From Xiphophorus maculatus (Eukaryota > Chordata > Actinopteri > Cyprinodontiformes > Poeciliidae), in the NCBI RefSeq assembly GCF_002775205.1, contig NC_036459.1, positions 5,463,466-5,527,465 on the forward strand: a stretch of 64,000 bases of DNA. Direction: 5' to 3'. Shown here in pieces: positions 1 to 13,000 of the stretch. Below the pieces are notes generated by a model. That model was not told the DNA's origin. It ran no database searches and saw only the letters and a list, made by a program, of their open reading frames with translations. The position numbers and the translations under genes are program-made. Numbering within the stretch: position 1 is the first letter of the stretch; every line of letters starts with the position of its first letter.

Positions 1-1028
1 TTGTTTGCCCTCATTTATCCCATATGGGGCCCATGTAGGCATGCTGGCTGGGACAACATTTCTGTAGTAAAAAATTTTTATATATTCATCAAAATATCAC
101 AAATACAACACTTAGTGCCATGAAATGTATATAATATAGTGTTTCTGATTTTTTTATTGGGCCTACCAAAAACTTTTCAATACAAGACAAGGTAACTTAT
201 AAAAGTAAGCACTTTTGGAGGTTTATGTATATATACAGTACAGACCAAAAGTTTGGACACACCTTTTAATTCAATGAGTTTCCTTTATTTTCATGACTAT
301 TGACATTGTAGATTCACACTGAAGGCATCAAAACTATGAATAACACATGTGGAAATATGCACTAAACAAAAAAGTGTAAAACAACTGAAAATACCCCTTA
401 TAGTCTAGTTTCTTCAAAGTAGCAACCTTTTGCTGTGATTACTGATGAGCTTCAAGAGGTAGTCACCTGAAATGGTTTTCACTTCATAGGTCAACCTGCC
501 CTGTCAGGTTAATAAGTGGGATTTCTTGCCTTATAAATAGTCATGAAAATAAATGAAACTCATTGAATTAAAAGGTGTGTCCAAACTTTTGGTCTGTACT
601 GTATGTTAGGCCGTAATCAGACCTGGGTTGCTTAATAAAATTCAGCCAAAAAATGTTAGTTACAAGGAATTCATAATTTAACTTGGGGGCAGATATTTTT
701 ATTATTATTATTATTATGGATTTGGCTAGCTTTTTCACTTATTAAATTACATGCTAATTGAAAAAATGCATTATTTATTGACTCAAGATATCTTTGTCTA
801 TACTGAATCACTATCTGTGATGAAAAAACTAAATTTAAACATGTTTTTAGGGGAAAAAAAGGTATTTTCACAACCCTGCATCACATGTAATAGATCAATA
901 ATTTGCTTCATTTTTTTTAATTCTCCTATAATACTTTTTGTACATTTTGTTTCATTGGAGAACAAATGTGGTACATGTTCTTAAAGGTGAACAAAGTAAG
1001 CTGTCGTGGTTTCATGAGGCAATCTCAC
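1..1028 (-). other. intron of the GAT1-type gene (left window edge)
   Basis: No SLC6 exon is recognised left of 1029. The stretch carries a Tc1/mariner MITE (236-601) and AT-rich simple sequence. Confidence 0.5.
236..601. mobile_element. Tc1/mariner-type MITE, copy 1
   Basis: A 366-bp element begins CAGTACAGACCAAAAGTTTG and ends with its inverse complement, with terminal inverted repeats of about 65 bp. It is flanked by TA dinucleotides (234-235 and 602-603), the target duplication of Tc1/mariner. No transposase is encoded. A 387-bp relative lies at 28512-28898; this copy has an internal deletion near 445. Confidence 0.85.
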
Positions 1029-3967
1029 CTTTCCTGTCCACTCCACCCCTTTCCAGATGGAGAAGTAGACCAGAACCCAGGCCAGCGCCAGGGTGCCCAC
1101 TAAAGGCCAACGCAGCTCTCCTGGCGTCTCCAGACCGTCGGTCATCTGGTGCATGTTACGTCTGCAGATACACAGTTACAGGCTGGGTATAGTCATTTTA
1201 GCTGTTTCTGTCTGTCGGGTGGCACACTGGACGGGTCTAAATCTGCGAACGTACTCCCAGAACTCTGTGACGGCGCTGGTCAGGTTGGTGGTGTCTGTCA
1301 GGCTGTAATTGGAGAAGCAGCTTTCGGTGTTCCAGGGGTTATCACAGCTCTGCCAAGGCAGCTCCTGAACAAAAAAGTCCAGTCAGACTCCAGTGGGACT
1401 TAACATAGTGGGATGTTGGGTTGAACAAAGAGGACATTTTTCCAAAGACAAAGAAAAATCAGTGACTCCTAAAACAGCGTCCTGCTTTATTAAGCATGTT
1501 AAAAAATGATGTGTTCTTGACTCCTTCCAGTCTTTATTAACATACACACTATTCCTAATAGTTAAAACTTAGAAATAACTTCTGTCTGCTGAGATTGGTG
1601 ATGAACAAACCTACCGAGCTGAAGGAGTTAAATAAATAGTAAAGAGCCCAGGCAATTATGATTATGTAGTAGATGTTTAGCCAGAACGACAGGACAACAG
1701 CAGCCAAACCAACACCTAGGAGAAGAAGAAGAACATGAAGAGAACTTCAGCATCGAGAAAGATGAATTGGAAATCAATTCAAGTTGATTTTTCCTCAACC
1801 CTGAAACACAACCGTAACCCATGAAAAATGTACGCAAGACACAATAAGTCAAAGCTACTCTATGAAAAAAACATAGTACAAAAATACAGTATGAAAAAAA
1901 GGTTTCCCGTTTTTTTCTTCTTTTTTACCTGCCTAAATATTTTAGATCAAACAAAACTAAACAGGTTGTTTAATGTCTTATCACAATATCTCACAAATTC
2001 ATAGTCCATACTTTGACTAGGTCAATCCCAAAACCATTTTCAGAGTTTGATTTGCTGGTCAAGTCATCCAGGTCCTGAAGAAGAACCTCACACTGCCACA
2101 ATTTTTGACTGTGAGTAGCATGTCTTCATTCTGAAACAGGGATGTGCATGTTCCAGAAATATTAAGTATTGTCTCATCGGTGTGCAGAATTTCCCCCAAA
2201 ACTTCTGAGCATAATCAGAATGTTTTTGGGGGGGAAATATGAGCCAGACCTTCATGTGCTTTCTAATAAGAAGTTGTTTTGCCTTTATTTGATGTTGGAC
2301 CAAAACGCAGACGAAGTATTTAATGAGAGCAAAAAGCTTTTATATTAAACATAAACTGGAACAACAAATACAACAGTACATTTCATAGAAGGAGCCAGCA
2401 ACAGACAATGAAACCAGATCTATAAATGCACAGAGGAAGGAGAGGACAGTGACAAGGGAACGAACCATTGGGCTAATGGGAGGAAAATAGAAACACCTGA
2501 GGAAGAGTTCAGGCGGAGGAGAATCAGGGGATGGACAGCAGCTGTGAAGGGGAGCAAACTGGCAGGCTGGGGTAACTAGGAAGATAGACAAAGCCGAGAC
2601 ACAGAAATCATAAATAAAGGGGAAACAAATAGAAGTACTCTAAGACTGCAAAGGAGAAAATAAATGAATAAGTGAACCAACACAAAGGAATAAACTAAAA
2701 TGACAAAATCTAAATAGTCAACAAAGAATGATCAAAACTGAAACCCAAAGTTAAAAAAACCCAAAGATCATAACATATTAAATTAATATAACTTGCTCTT
2801 TGTGTCATTTTTTCAAAGTTATTTTCCTCTTACAGTAAATCAGCTTCATGATCAGAAAACTCTCAATAAAATAGTAAAAAACTAAATAAATCTGTAAAAA
2901 AAAACATTTCTACAGCGCTACAAATGATTGCCAACATAAAGCAGATTATTTGACATTCTCCAACACACATGACAACAGAGGAATCGGTGTGATTGCAGTT
3001 TTAGACACAGTGTCTTATTTGATTTTGTTATTTTTTTGAAGCTTATTCATATATCTATGTAAAATGCGAGAATTACCTTTCATCATGGGAATGAGCTTCC
3101 ACACCCCTAACCCCCCCACGGAGGTGAACTGTCCCAGAGCCGTTTCCAGGAAGAACAGAGGTATCCCAGCAAACACCAGGGTCATAAAGTACGGGATCAG
3201 GAAGGCTCCTGAAGAAGAAAAGAAAACAAAACAGATAAGAGTATGCGGAGTGATGGTTAAATTAACCTCAATTTCCCTTCATTTTAAGCCAAGAAGAAAT
3301 GAAAACTTGCCATGGTAATCCTTGAGGTTAACACTGTTTTTCTGAAGTTCGTTAAACCAAGCCCGTAGATCTCTCTATTTCTTCTTATATTATTTCCACA
3401 CAAGAGGATAGGTTAAATTCAATTTCTGGATAATTCAAATTTAGCAGATTGGTCTTCGTCTTGCCGCTGGGAAGGTTTTAATGGTAAGGGAAGAAGGAAA
3501 TGCCTTCCAATCAAATTATCTTTTGAATCAAATATCAGCTGAAAGGAGTAGCTCTGGCCTAAAGGGGCAATTGTGTGTTTTGCTATGATTGTTTGGGATG
3601 AAATATTCCAGCATTATAAATTCAGATATTTAAACCTTGAGCCTCTGCATCGAAGAATATTATTACTATAATGCCTTTTTGTACAAAAGTGGTTCTGCTA
3701 GTGTCATTGTTCCAGTTTGTTCTTACCTCCACCATTTTTGCCACACAAATAAGGAAATCGCCACACATTTCCTAAGCCAATGGCATATCCTACACATGAC
3801 AGCAGGAAGTCAAATTTCCCCTTCCAGCTTCCCCTGTCAGGAGGAACTTCCTTTTCCTTCTTTTGATCTGCAGGGGGCGCTGTGGAGACCAGGTCCTCAG
3901 AAGGGATGGCTTGTTTGACCTCTGACGGGGAGTTTAAGTCCACTGTGGTCTGCCCGGTCTTCCCCAT
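1029..3967 (-). CDS. slc6a1: GAT1-type sodium/chloride-dependent GABA transporter, 5' part of gene (3' exons outside window)
   Basis: Plasma-membrane GABA reuptake carrier of the SLC6 family, driven by Na+ and Cl-. Five coding exons read on the minus strand with GT-AG borders and consistent phase: 3727-3967 (start ATG 3965-3967), 3077-3208, 1615-1715, 1255-1364 and 1029-1161, together about 239 residues of an expected ~600. Exon 1 has a hydrophilic N-terminus and then TM1 with [14 protein letters not shown]; the Tyr replacing Glu of the GAT2/GAT3/BGT1 group is the GAT1 signature. Exon 2 gives TM2 ([18 protein letters not shown]), exon 3 gives TM3 with NIYYII, and exon 4 gives extracellular loop 2 with paired cysteines ([10 protein letters not shown]) and N-glycosylation sites NYS and NLT. 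Exon 5 covers [20 protein letters not shown] to WKGVEWTGK (TM4). TM5-12 must lie left of position 1. A 5' UTR exon part probably extends to an acceptor near 4098. In teleosts there is more than one slc6a1-type gene; this may be the paralogue called slc6a1l. Family is certain, exact orthology is not. Confidence 0.9.
2050..2330 (-). repeat. degenerate DNA-transposon relic
   Basis: The plus strand reads like antisense transposase-type sequence common in fish (CCTGAAGAAGAACCTCACAC, then 'TTTTTGACTGTGAGTAGCATG' cut short). It is too decayed for a certain family; a Tc1-type origin is the best guess. It lies in an intron of the GAT1-type gene. Confidence 0.3.
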
Positions 3968-5449
3968 CGTGGGACCGCTCCGGTCCAGATAGGTCAGAGA
4001 GCTTGTTGTCCTCACGGCCAGGGATAGAGCCGAGTATTGATGTTGGACGGATTTTGTTACACTAGGCCTGGATCTGGACTGACTTGAGATGTGCTGCAAG
4101 TAAAGTTTTATTAAGATGTTACTTACACCTTTTCTGTACAACTTTAAAAATATCAACAATAATGTAAAAATAAGACTGACATTAAACTTTCAAATCATTT
4201 TTTTTTTTTTTTGGACAAACGGTGTTTTGCAAAATGGGCATTCACATTTTGTAAGGTAATTATAACAAACCACTCCATAATTCATTGGAATTTTATGTAA
4301 TAAATCAACACAAAGTACTGCAAACTTGTAAGGTGGCAGAATAATGATATGTGGATTTCAGTTTTTATTTTTTTATGTTTTCTACATGCAGGTACAAGTC
4401 CATCTATCTAGAGACTGAAATTTTACCATTACCTGTTGAAAAAATGACTCAAGCTTTGTGAGATTGGACAGAAAGCCTTTTGTGAACAAAATTTTTTTTA
4501 AAGCCTGCCACACCAAACTTTTTAATTGAAAGCTCAACAGTAATTTCTGCATTTTTATTTTGGTAGATGATCTAGAAATGACTACAAGAATACCTAAATT
4601 GTTGGTCAATATTTTGATCAATCACTGTATGTTTAATTATTTAAAACGCCTTGTTTGACAAGTCTTTCTTTTACACCAATTGTTAAAATATAAATTAAAA
4701 AATATATGGGAGATTTAAACTTTCCAACAGTAATTGTTTTATTTTCTAAGGGTATTCTGTGGACAGCTATATCACAAGTGGCAAAATTAGTATAAATAAT
4801 GGAACAATTAATAGTGGTTTAGGATAATATAGATGATTTAATCAAAGCAATTGTTCACCACACATTACCACATATCTTTATCCTTAGTCTTATTATCAAT
4901 CCCCATGTTTTTTACTGGTTTACTACAACTAATATCAAGAATTGGTCCAAAACAAGAGAAACATAGTCGAAATTAGGGTTAAAAGTTTAAAGAAATCTTG
5001 TACTAATAAACTTAATAAAGTCACCTGCACATTTCAGTTAAGTAAAACAATGTGAACAAGAGCAAGTCTACGGTTCTGTTTCTGAAGAACAACGCATTCA
5101 CACTAATTATGTTTGCTGTTATATAATCCCACATGTTGCCCGCAGCAGCCTGACCCTTGTGAGGCCTGCTCATGTTTGCAAATATTGACTGACCTAAAAA
5201 TTGTTCAGATTGCTTTATGCAATTGAGGTTAATTATGGATCACTTGATGAGCTGTACACCCGCAGTAGGGCGTTCTGTGCCGAACTATGACTTATCTGCA
5301 GCGTAGAGTTAAAAACATTCTATTCAAAACAACCTTTTTATTGTTCGACATCAAATCAGATTAAAACATTTATTATTTTTTTACTTCAGTTAGGACCTCT
5401 ATTAACTGTTTCAATATGACTCATCACAAAATCCGGCAATCAATGGGCC

Positions 5450-5685
5450 GGGGGGGAGGTAGTCCCTGGAGAGGTCAGCTTTCTATCACAGGGCAACACG
5501 AGACACACGGGGTAGACAACCATGCAAACACATACTCATATTTAAGTGCAACTGAAAGAGATTAATTAACCCGATATTCATGCTTTAGAGAGGTCAGAGG
5601 GAGCTGGAGGAACTGGAACACATGCATGCATAGGGACAATATGCATGCTTTATGCATAAAGACTCCAGGCTGGGTCCAGAATAAT
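5450..5685 (+). repeat. widespread fish interspersed repeat fragment
   Basis: The series 'CACAGGGCAACACGAGACAC', 'ACAACCATGCAAACACATAC', 'GATTAATTAACCCGATATTC', 'CATGCATGCATAGGG' and 'GACTCCAGGCTGGG' matches a very common teleost dispersed repeat (usually a LINE 3' region). Recognised from memory of the pattern; no coding capacity. Confidence 0.55.
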
Positions 5686-7649
5686 GACAGAGAGATTTGT
5701 TTTGGAGATTTTATTTCTCCTTTTTCAGAAGCTTTAATACTCTAAAATAACTAGTCAAGAAGATTCTATGTCAATAATTTAAAATCTCTGGGTTTGAGGT
5801 AAAAGGAGGCACCTGAGTGTATTTTAAGGCGCTGCTTCCTTAGGTGAGATCCTGGAAAAATCTTAATATATTAGTCAAGATATCTATGAAATAAAACTAC
5901 CAGCCCCAGAAGAAAATAAAGTAAATCATTTTAGAAGATGTTGTCTGAAGTGGATAAAAGAGTAACAATTACCAGAGTAAAAAGATTCCTGCACAGACAT
6001 GAACAGAAAGGGAACTTAGCCAGGAAAAAGCAATTTCTTCAAAAGCAACATAAAATGACAGGTTACAAGTAAAAAAATGGCCACAATTCCAAACCTTAAG
6101 TTTGGGGAATTAAAAGGGGAAGCTTGCAAGCCTCAGATCACAATTCTCATAGTATAGGTGTGTCAGCATCATCTTGGTTTGGATGTTTTGCTGCTGTAAG
6201 AACACTTCATAAAAATAGATGGAACTATGAGGACAGAGCATAAATTTAGAAATATTAAAGCAACATCTCAAGACATCTGACGGAAAGTTAAGTTTGGGTG
6301 CAAATTGATCTTCCAAACAGGAAATGACCCAAAGTATATTGTCAAATTAGCTTCAACGTAGCTTAGGGACAAAAAAAAAAAACTCAATGTTTTGGAGTGG
6401 CCATCACAAGACCATCATCTAAATGAAAAGGTGTATGTGTGAGCAATGTTTTCTATAAACATGACTTGGTTTCACTGTTAGGAACAATGGAAAATAATTC
6501 CAGCAAACAATTGAACGAAGCTTGTGAAAGTATAGCCACAATGTTTGACACAGGTTGTATAGTTTAGAAGATAATCAAACTTTACGGCGTCAAACTGAAA
6601 TTCACATTTGAAGCCAAATTTGAGTTTTGTGAGGCCTTCATTGGCAATTTTATTTCTTATTCAAGAACAATTTATGCACATGATGTTATCTTACTTCGGC
6701 CGAGAACACTGACAAGCTAAGCATGCAGAAGGCAGCGTACAGAGGTCTATCCTACCTGTTAGCTCCCCAGCTCCTTCGTTAAGTCATCCACTTCAGTTTC
6801 CACATCAGCTGCTCCAGTATCACAAATCCAAAGACAAACATGAAAAGATTCACATCAGTCCAAAAGGCCTCGATGATTTACCAACATATCTGGGACCCCC
6901 GTGTTGGATTTTGAAACTCTCTAGTGTGTCCAATCATTTGAAGGTGGCAGATCCTGCAGCTGGTATTGAACGCTTGGTAATAAAGTTCGACCTATCCACT
7001 TTGATTACAGCTCCAGTGTGACTGGTGAAGCCCTGCGGCCCTGGGGGAGTTGGAGGGTTGAGAAATGCAATACGTCAATTGGTCAACTCTGGTGGGGGGA
7101 TTCTTGCAGCCATGTGAGTTTGGGCATTGTGGATTAGCGTTTGCTGCAGTCAGCTCTTGCCAGCAGCGTTACCATGGGATCTCTTTGCACAGAAGGATCT
7201 GATGAGTGAAAGACCGCGTGGAGTTTGGAAAAATGAAGCTAGTGGTGGGAGCTGGCAGAGGCAGTGGATATGTATGGGCTCAAATGAGGTCATGCCAGTA
7301 TCAGACTGGTAAATGTGACTCGATTGGCCAGGGACACAGAATGAGCACAACTTTTATGAGTATAAAAAAATGATAAAACATTCCCGAGATCAGTTGTTGC
7401 TTTGGCCTTATCGAAACACGATGCCAAAACCAATTTGGTGTCGTGTTCTGCCAACAATTTTTCCACATAAATCCAAATATAAAAGCACAGACTAAATAAA
7501 CGACTATTACATACAAGGTTTGCAAAAGTACACATTGAACTGTTTTACATTTTGTCATGCTACAACCACAAATCTCGTTGTATTTTATTGGGATTGTGTG
7601 TGACAGACCAACAGAAAGCAGTGGATATGTGAAGTGAAAGTAGAATGTT

Positions 7650-7870
7650 TCGGTAACACTTTATTTGAAGGGGCGTGGATATGACACTGTCATAAACATG
7701 ACATAACATGCCATGAACATGAAAGAGTCTTTATGAATGTTTATGTCATGAAGTGTCATTCAGTGAATAATGACACTTTTAATGCAAATTTGCTCTAAAA
7801 GTTGCATTAAAAGTCCGTTAAAAGTGCCAAATTTGCATTAAAGTGTCATTATTTATGAAATAATTCACTA
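7650..7870. repeat. dispersed fish repeat (GGTAACACTTTATTTGAAGG type)
   Basis: Begins with GGTAACACTTTATTTGAAGG, a common fish transposon end, followed by repeated variants of 'TGACACTGTCATAAACATGA' and an imperfect hairpin around 'TTAAAAGTGCCAAATTTGCA'. The opposite terminus is not clear. Confidence 0.45.
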
Positions 7871-8796
7871 ATGTCCTCTAAAAGATAGGCCACAATCCTC
7901 ATCCACTATCATGTGTACTTCCTGAAACATTTTAGGGTTCATGAGCTTACTCATGTCGTAAAAGGCAAAGGGATTTTGAATAGAACGGTACTTAAAGTCT
8001 AATTAACTATAATGGACCACAGGCTAGAATGGCTTTTCTCTCTTTTTAATTATTTTACCTTCAGCTCAACAGTATCCTTAATAAAATTACTTGATGTAGA
8101 TATGAGACTGTTATTTCTCCAGGCAGGTAACTTCTTGGCTTTATGATCACCAGTTTTAAATATTCTATATTATTATCCTATTAGGGAAAAGCTAATTAAA
8201 CATCATTACATTCCATTGTTATGCTGGAGAAAGAGGATTGTTGGTCAGGTTTCAAAAGTCAAAGATTAAAATCAAATTAAAGGCGATAATTACACTTATG
8301 TGAAAACATTGCTGTCAAAAAAAAAAAAGAAGATATTTTTTAAATAATCTCTGGCAAGGTTCATGGCCCATGTGGACCAAAGTGATGATAACTGAGCAGG
8401 ACTCGAGTTGTCAAAACGGATCTTCATCAACTTGTTTACAGCATCCCACGATCAATGCAGCCTAATTATGCATCCAGAGCACCAACTGCCTAGAATAATA
8501 GGGAGCAATTACGGGGGGCGACAGAGGATGGATGTTGGACAGAATTTCATGGAAGTTTGAATTAGGTTTGAGCTACGAAGATAACAAAATCTGGGCAGGG
8601 TTGAGCAAGGTTTATGGAAGTTGTACATATTTTATGCTAGTTGGCTGGAACGGGATATTTATGTACGCATTTTCCTCCTGTAAAAAGTTTTTGCGTTTTA
8701 TGTCAGTTTAGATTTTCTACATTATTAATTAGAGAAACAGATTTTTTTTTTAACTAAAACTTTATCAAAACATTTTTATTTTTAAATGACTCAAAA

Positions 8797-9105
8797 TCAT
8801 TTTGTGTTTTGGTCCATTCCTCCTGACAGAACAGATGTAACAGACCTTCCTTGTACACAACTTTTCAGCTCTGCCCACAAATTTGGGTCTGAGATCCGGG
8901 TTTTGTAAAGGCCGCTCCAATCAGCATTTTCTTTAAGCCCCCTGGTCCCTCCTATAGCAAAACACCCACACAACATAATGCTGTCACCCTCGTACTTCAC
9001 TATTGGAATGATGTTCTCAGGCTTTGCAAGTTTCCTTATTCTTCCCCAAACAGTAGCAGTGGTCGTTATGACCAAAGACTTACATTTTAGTTTTATCAGA
9101 CCCAC
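8797..9105 (-). pseudogene. Tc1-like transposase relic
   Basis: The minus strand encodes fragments of a Tc1 transposase: the segment KPENIIPIVKYEGDSIMLCG matches the 'TVKHGGGSIMVWG' region, and further on NLWAELKSCVQGR matches the 'NLWAELKRRV' region before the last catalytic acidic residue. The intervening catalytic part is missing, so the copy is dead through internal deletion. A Tc1-family terminal repeat-like sequence (TGTATGTAAACGTCTGG) occurs at 9644-9672 and may belong to the same or a related element. Confidence 0.6.
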
Positions 9106-9346
9106 TACATATCCCTAAATACTGGTTGTCTTTTGCTACAATGTGGCTCTCGATGTTACTTGTTCTTCCCCATTAATTGTTCTGTCTTTCATCAGCTTAG
9201 ATCTACATCTTCTTTTGGAAACAACCTAAATATGATCCAGACATGAGGAAGTCCTCATTTTTATTTATTTATCCTACTTATTTTCTATTTTTTTGGAATT
9301 TATTCATTTTACAAAAATTTACAAGGAAGCAGATATTTTAAGTTAT

Positions 9347-9379
<33 letters not shown>

Positions 9380-9718
9380 TTAAGAAAAATTGCATCCAAG
9401 GGTGTGCCTCCATTTCACTCAAATGTCATGAATGAACCAATCTGAAATTTACATAGCCATAACATAATCAACTAAGCTTTGTAAGTTTCATAAAGGTTTA
9501 GAAATCTTTGTTGGCGTCAACCTCTGACTTTGAAGAAAGTAGTAAGTATCAAATACAAACAAATTTTTGTGATCTCAACTGACCTGAACCAAGAAAAAAT
9601 CTAAATCTGATTTAATGTTACTGAAACAGTCGTGTGATTTAAACAGTGTATGTAAACGTCTGGTTTCAACACTGTGTTTTGTCAGTTCAGGAATGTGAAA
9701 ATGTGCCTCCAGCTTCAC

Positions 9719-10074
9719 TTAACCCTCTATGGCATGACTTTTTATTTTTGTGGGGAAGAAATATTTTCCTGCATTCTTTGGGAGCTTGGTGGTCCCTAAT
9801 TACATGTCAATTATAAAATCGGACTCTGACACCTCCTGGAACCAGATTTGGGTTTGTTGCCTCAGGGTAACATTGGTCTAGAACACCAAGATTGTCTACA
9901 CTGATTATGAGAACTGAAATACAAATCAAACAAAAACTATATTCATAAAAGAACTATTTTTTGGACAAAAATATGTCAAAAATCATGCCCCCCAAAAAAT
10001 AAAATAAAGGAGCAATGTGAGGTACAGCTATGTGGTTTGTTGCCTGAGGGCAACGCCATGCCATAGAGGGTTAA
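9719..10074. mobile_element. piggyBac-type MITE with TTAA target duplication
   Basis: Perfect 14-bp terminal inverted repeats CCCTCTATGGCATG (9723-9736) and CATGCCATAGAGGG (10057-10070) are flanked on both sides by TTAA (9719-9722 and 10071-10074). TTAA duplications and CCC-starting ends are hallmarks of piggyBac transposons. The interior is 320 bp and non-coding. Confidence 0.8.
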
Positions 10075-13000
10075 AGAAAAAAGTGGGGTGGAAAAATGCT
10101 GTGTTTGAGGCCTCCTGGCAAGCGTACTTTAATTCACAGCACACGTTGTGGTCTCCAAATCGATGTGGTGGCCGGTATAAAGCAAGGAACCCCCAGAGGC
10201 AATTGGCATGCATAGATAGGAGGCTAATATTCCCTGCGTTTCCATCCCGTACTGCTGCAGGACGACACGTGCCGCATGCATTTTCCACAGGTTAAGGACG
10301 AACCAGGGGCGAGGCACACTGCAGAGAGAGAGAACGGTTGTGGTAATGAGAGGGAAAGAATGAACAATGAGAAATCTCTGTGAAGGCGAGCGAGGGAAGG
10401 TATAGAAATTGGTTCAGAGGCAAAATGAAAAGAGATAAAAATTGGGAAAGTTGATACATAGCTCTGGTGTCAGTGTAGATAAGCAGAAAAACAGATAAAA
10501 AGATACAGAGAAATCGGAAAATGCCCATAGGACACAGAGAAAAGCTTTTCTTTCTTTTTTTTTGCTGCAGACACAAAAGCAAAACTAGAAGACAGAGTAC
10601 ACGAGATAAAAGAGCTGACAGTCCGTACTGAATTGTCTGCATTTACAGTTGGTGTGATATCTGAATCCAGCAAAGTTCCACTAGCTTCTCTGAAGATTGG
10701 GAGAGAAGAACTATGGAGATCTTTCACTGGCCTGCTCCTTTAATCCATCCGGATCAGCTTTAATTACACCGCAGCAATTACAGATGTCTCAAACCCATCC
10801 ATGCTTATCCTACTGTATGTCTCAGACACTTTACCTTTTTTTTATCTGCCTTGTTGGATCTGATGTCTCCCAACTTCTGAGATAACTCAGTAAAATATAT
10901 GGCAAGAAATATTACCTTGATACATAATATTCTAATTCGTTGAGATGTGCTAGTACAGTGGTTTTGTAGCCGGGCTTTTCCAATATGACTCTGAGAAGAT
11001 GCCCTGTCCTTGTCCACTCGTGCAGGAACCTCGCATTAGGTTGTAGTAGTCTCATAAAATGGATTTACAATCCCTGTTTTAAGATGCTTTTTGGACAGAG
11101 GCCCAGAAAATGCCATAACTCAGAGGCTGCTTTGATTGGTTTATTACATTTACTCTGAAATTCACAGGAAATACATGTTGCTTGTAGGACATTCTGACAT
11201 GACCAGCTGTTTTAAAATATAAGGCAGACTGGGATCTCAATAAGTAACTCTGGATTCTCATTCTCATTCCGCGGGGTGGCTAGTGGAAACCTACGGTGCT
11301 TTGTTCACATTTCTTTTGGTCCATATTGTCCGATAGTGATCTCAAATTTCAATGTACTTTTAGGGTGGTTTATGTAATAGACCAACGCAATGCAGCGCAT
11401 AGTCGAGAAGTGGAAGGAAAAGGATATGTGCATATATTCTATATATACTTTTTGCAATCACAATTGGAAATTTTCTCTTAAATCTATATTCGGAAGTCTT
11501 AGACAGCAGTCAGTCTACAACCTAAGAATAGAAAAAGTTAGCACAGCTAAAACTCAAAGGCTGGTCGAAGACTGCCTCAATCACTGCAGCAGCCTTGAGA
11601 CTCAGAGCTCTAAAGGGAACTGCAGAGATTCAATGCTTAATAGAAAGTTATCTGTTGGCATGCAACCATGAGATGAGATGCTTGCATGCCTACATGCAAC
11701 TATTTTGTGTTTTGGAAATCTAACACTACCCTGAGCACACCACCTGGATGGAGCCAAGCCCTTCAGCATGGAGCCAATACCATGCTGTGGTGTTTCCATG
11801 ACAAATATGTGATTAGAACAAATACGTATGTATTTATTTCCTAAATGTATTTATTTACTTTCAATTTACTCTTCTATTTATTGCCCATTTTGGTAATATC
11901 AGTCCATCTAATGGCTAGAATGGGATAAAAGGTTTGAGCTTTTCCACTACAATGACTAGCTTTTCACCTCAAATGGTGCCTGGTTATGTAAAGAGCTATC
12001 ATCAGAAATGCTAATAATAAATAACAGGATTTGTTTCATCACATACTGAACTACAGCTGATTCTGCTGTGTGGGAATGAACCTATGAGTTTTAAGCCGTC
12101 GAGAGAACACCGGGAGCTTCTTGTTGATTTTCATCCTCTCATTAACTCGAGCTACTCAACTGATTCATTGGCAAATTTGCAATTTTTCCAGCACGAAGAG
12201 TCAGTTTATGTCATACGAGTCACAGTGTTGAGATCAGAGGTGATGAGCGGGGGAAGACAGTGGAGCGGAATTATCTGTTAATTGAACGCCGGTTCGGATC
12301 ACACAGATGGCTGCGTCCGGTATTACCTTGGAATAGGTTCATCTTCAAAAGTCAGAGTTTTTTTTTTTTTTTACCGTTTTGCAAAATAATCAAAGTAAAT
12401 TTCAGGATCCTCGTTTATACCAAAATGAATCCATACAACAGAATAGAAGTGCGTGTGTGAAAGGAATGGACTTGCAGGAGGGGATACACTGGTTCTATTT
12501 ATTAATCCTGTGTTGTCAGGAATCAATGAGCACAGAAGCAGAGAAATGCAGCAACAGGATATTGGACTTATTGATTCTTTTAATAGAGTTTATAAAGTTA
12601 ATTACAATTATCTACATTAATGTAAACACGAACGGCAACACAGAGTGACTGAGCAGTTTGCACGCGCTGTTAAAATGCTGTGTTTTATGAGGTAAAACAA
12701 AAGACACCAGGATAAATTTGAAAACTTTTTGACCGTTACCTGCAACATTTTACTGCACGGTTTAACTAAATAATGAATAAATCTATTTGGTGGGAAATCT
12801 ATAAAAATAATAGATGGGTGCAATAATATCATGGTTGCACTTGCCTAAATGATACTCTTGTACAATGAGATCCTTTGTAACATTTCTGCAAACTAAAAAA
12901 TGCAAATTTGTGAAAACACAGACAGACGAACTTAACTTCAGGATCAACTTTTTCCTGATGATATGTGAACAAATGAAATGTGAAAGCTAAAACTTAAAGC

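Noticed and set aside
10292-10727. Open frames of 85-116 residues on the minus strand
   Set aside because: Low-complexity Ser/Leu-rich translation of purine-rich DNA, with no splice context or recognisable family.
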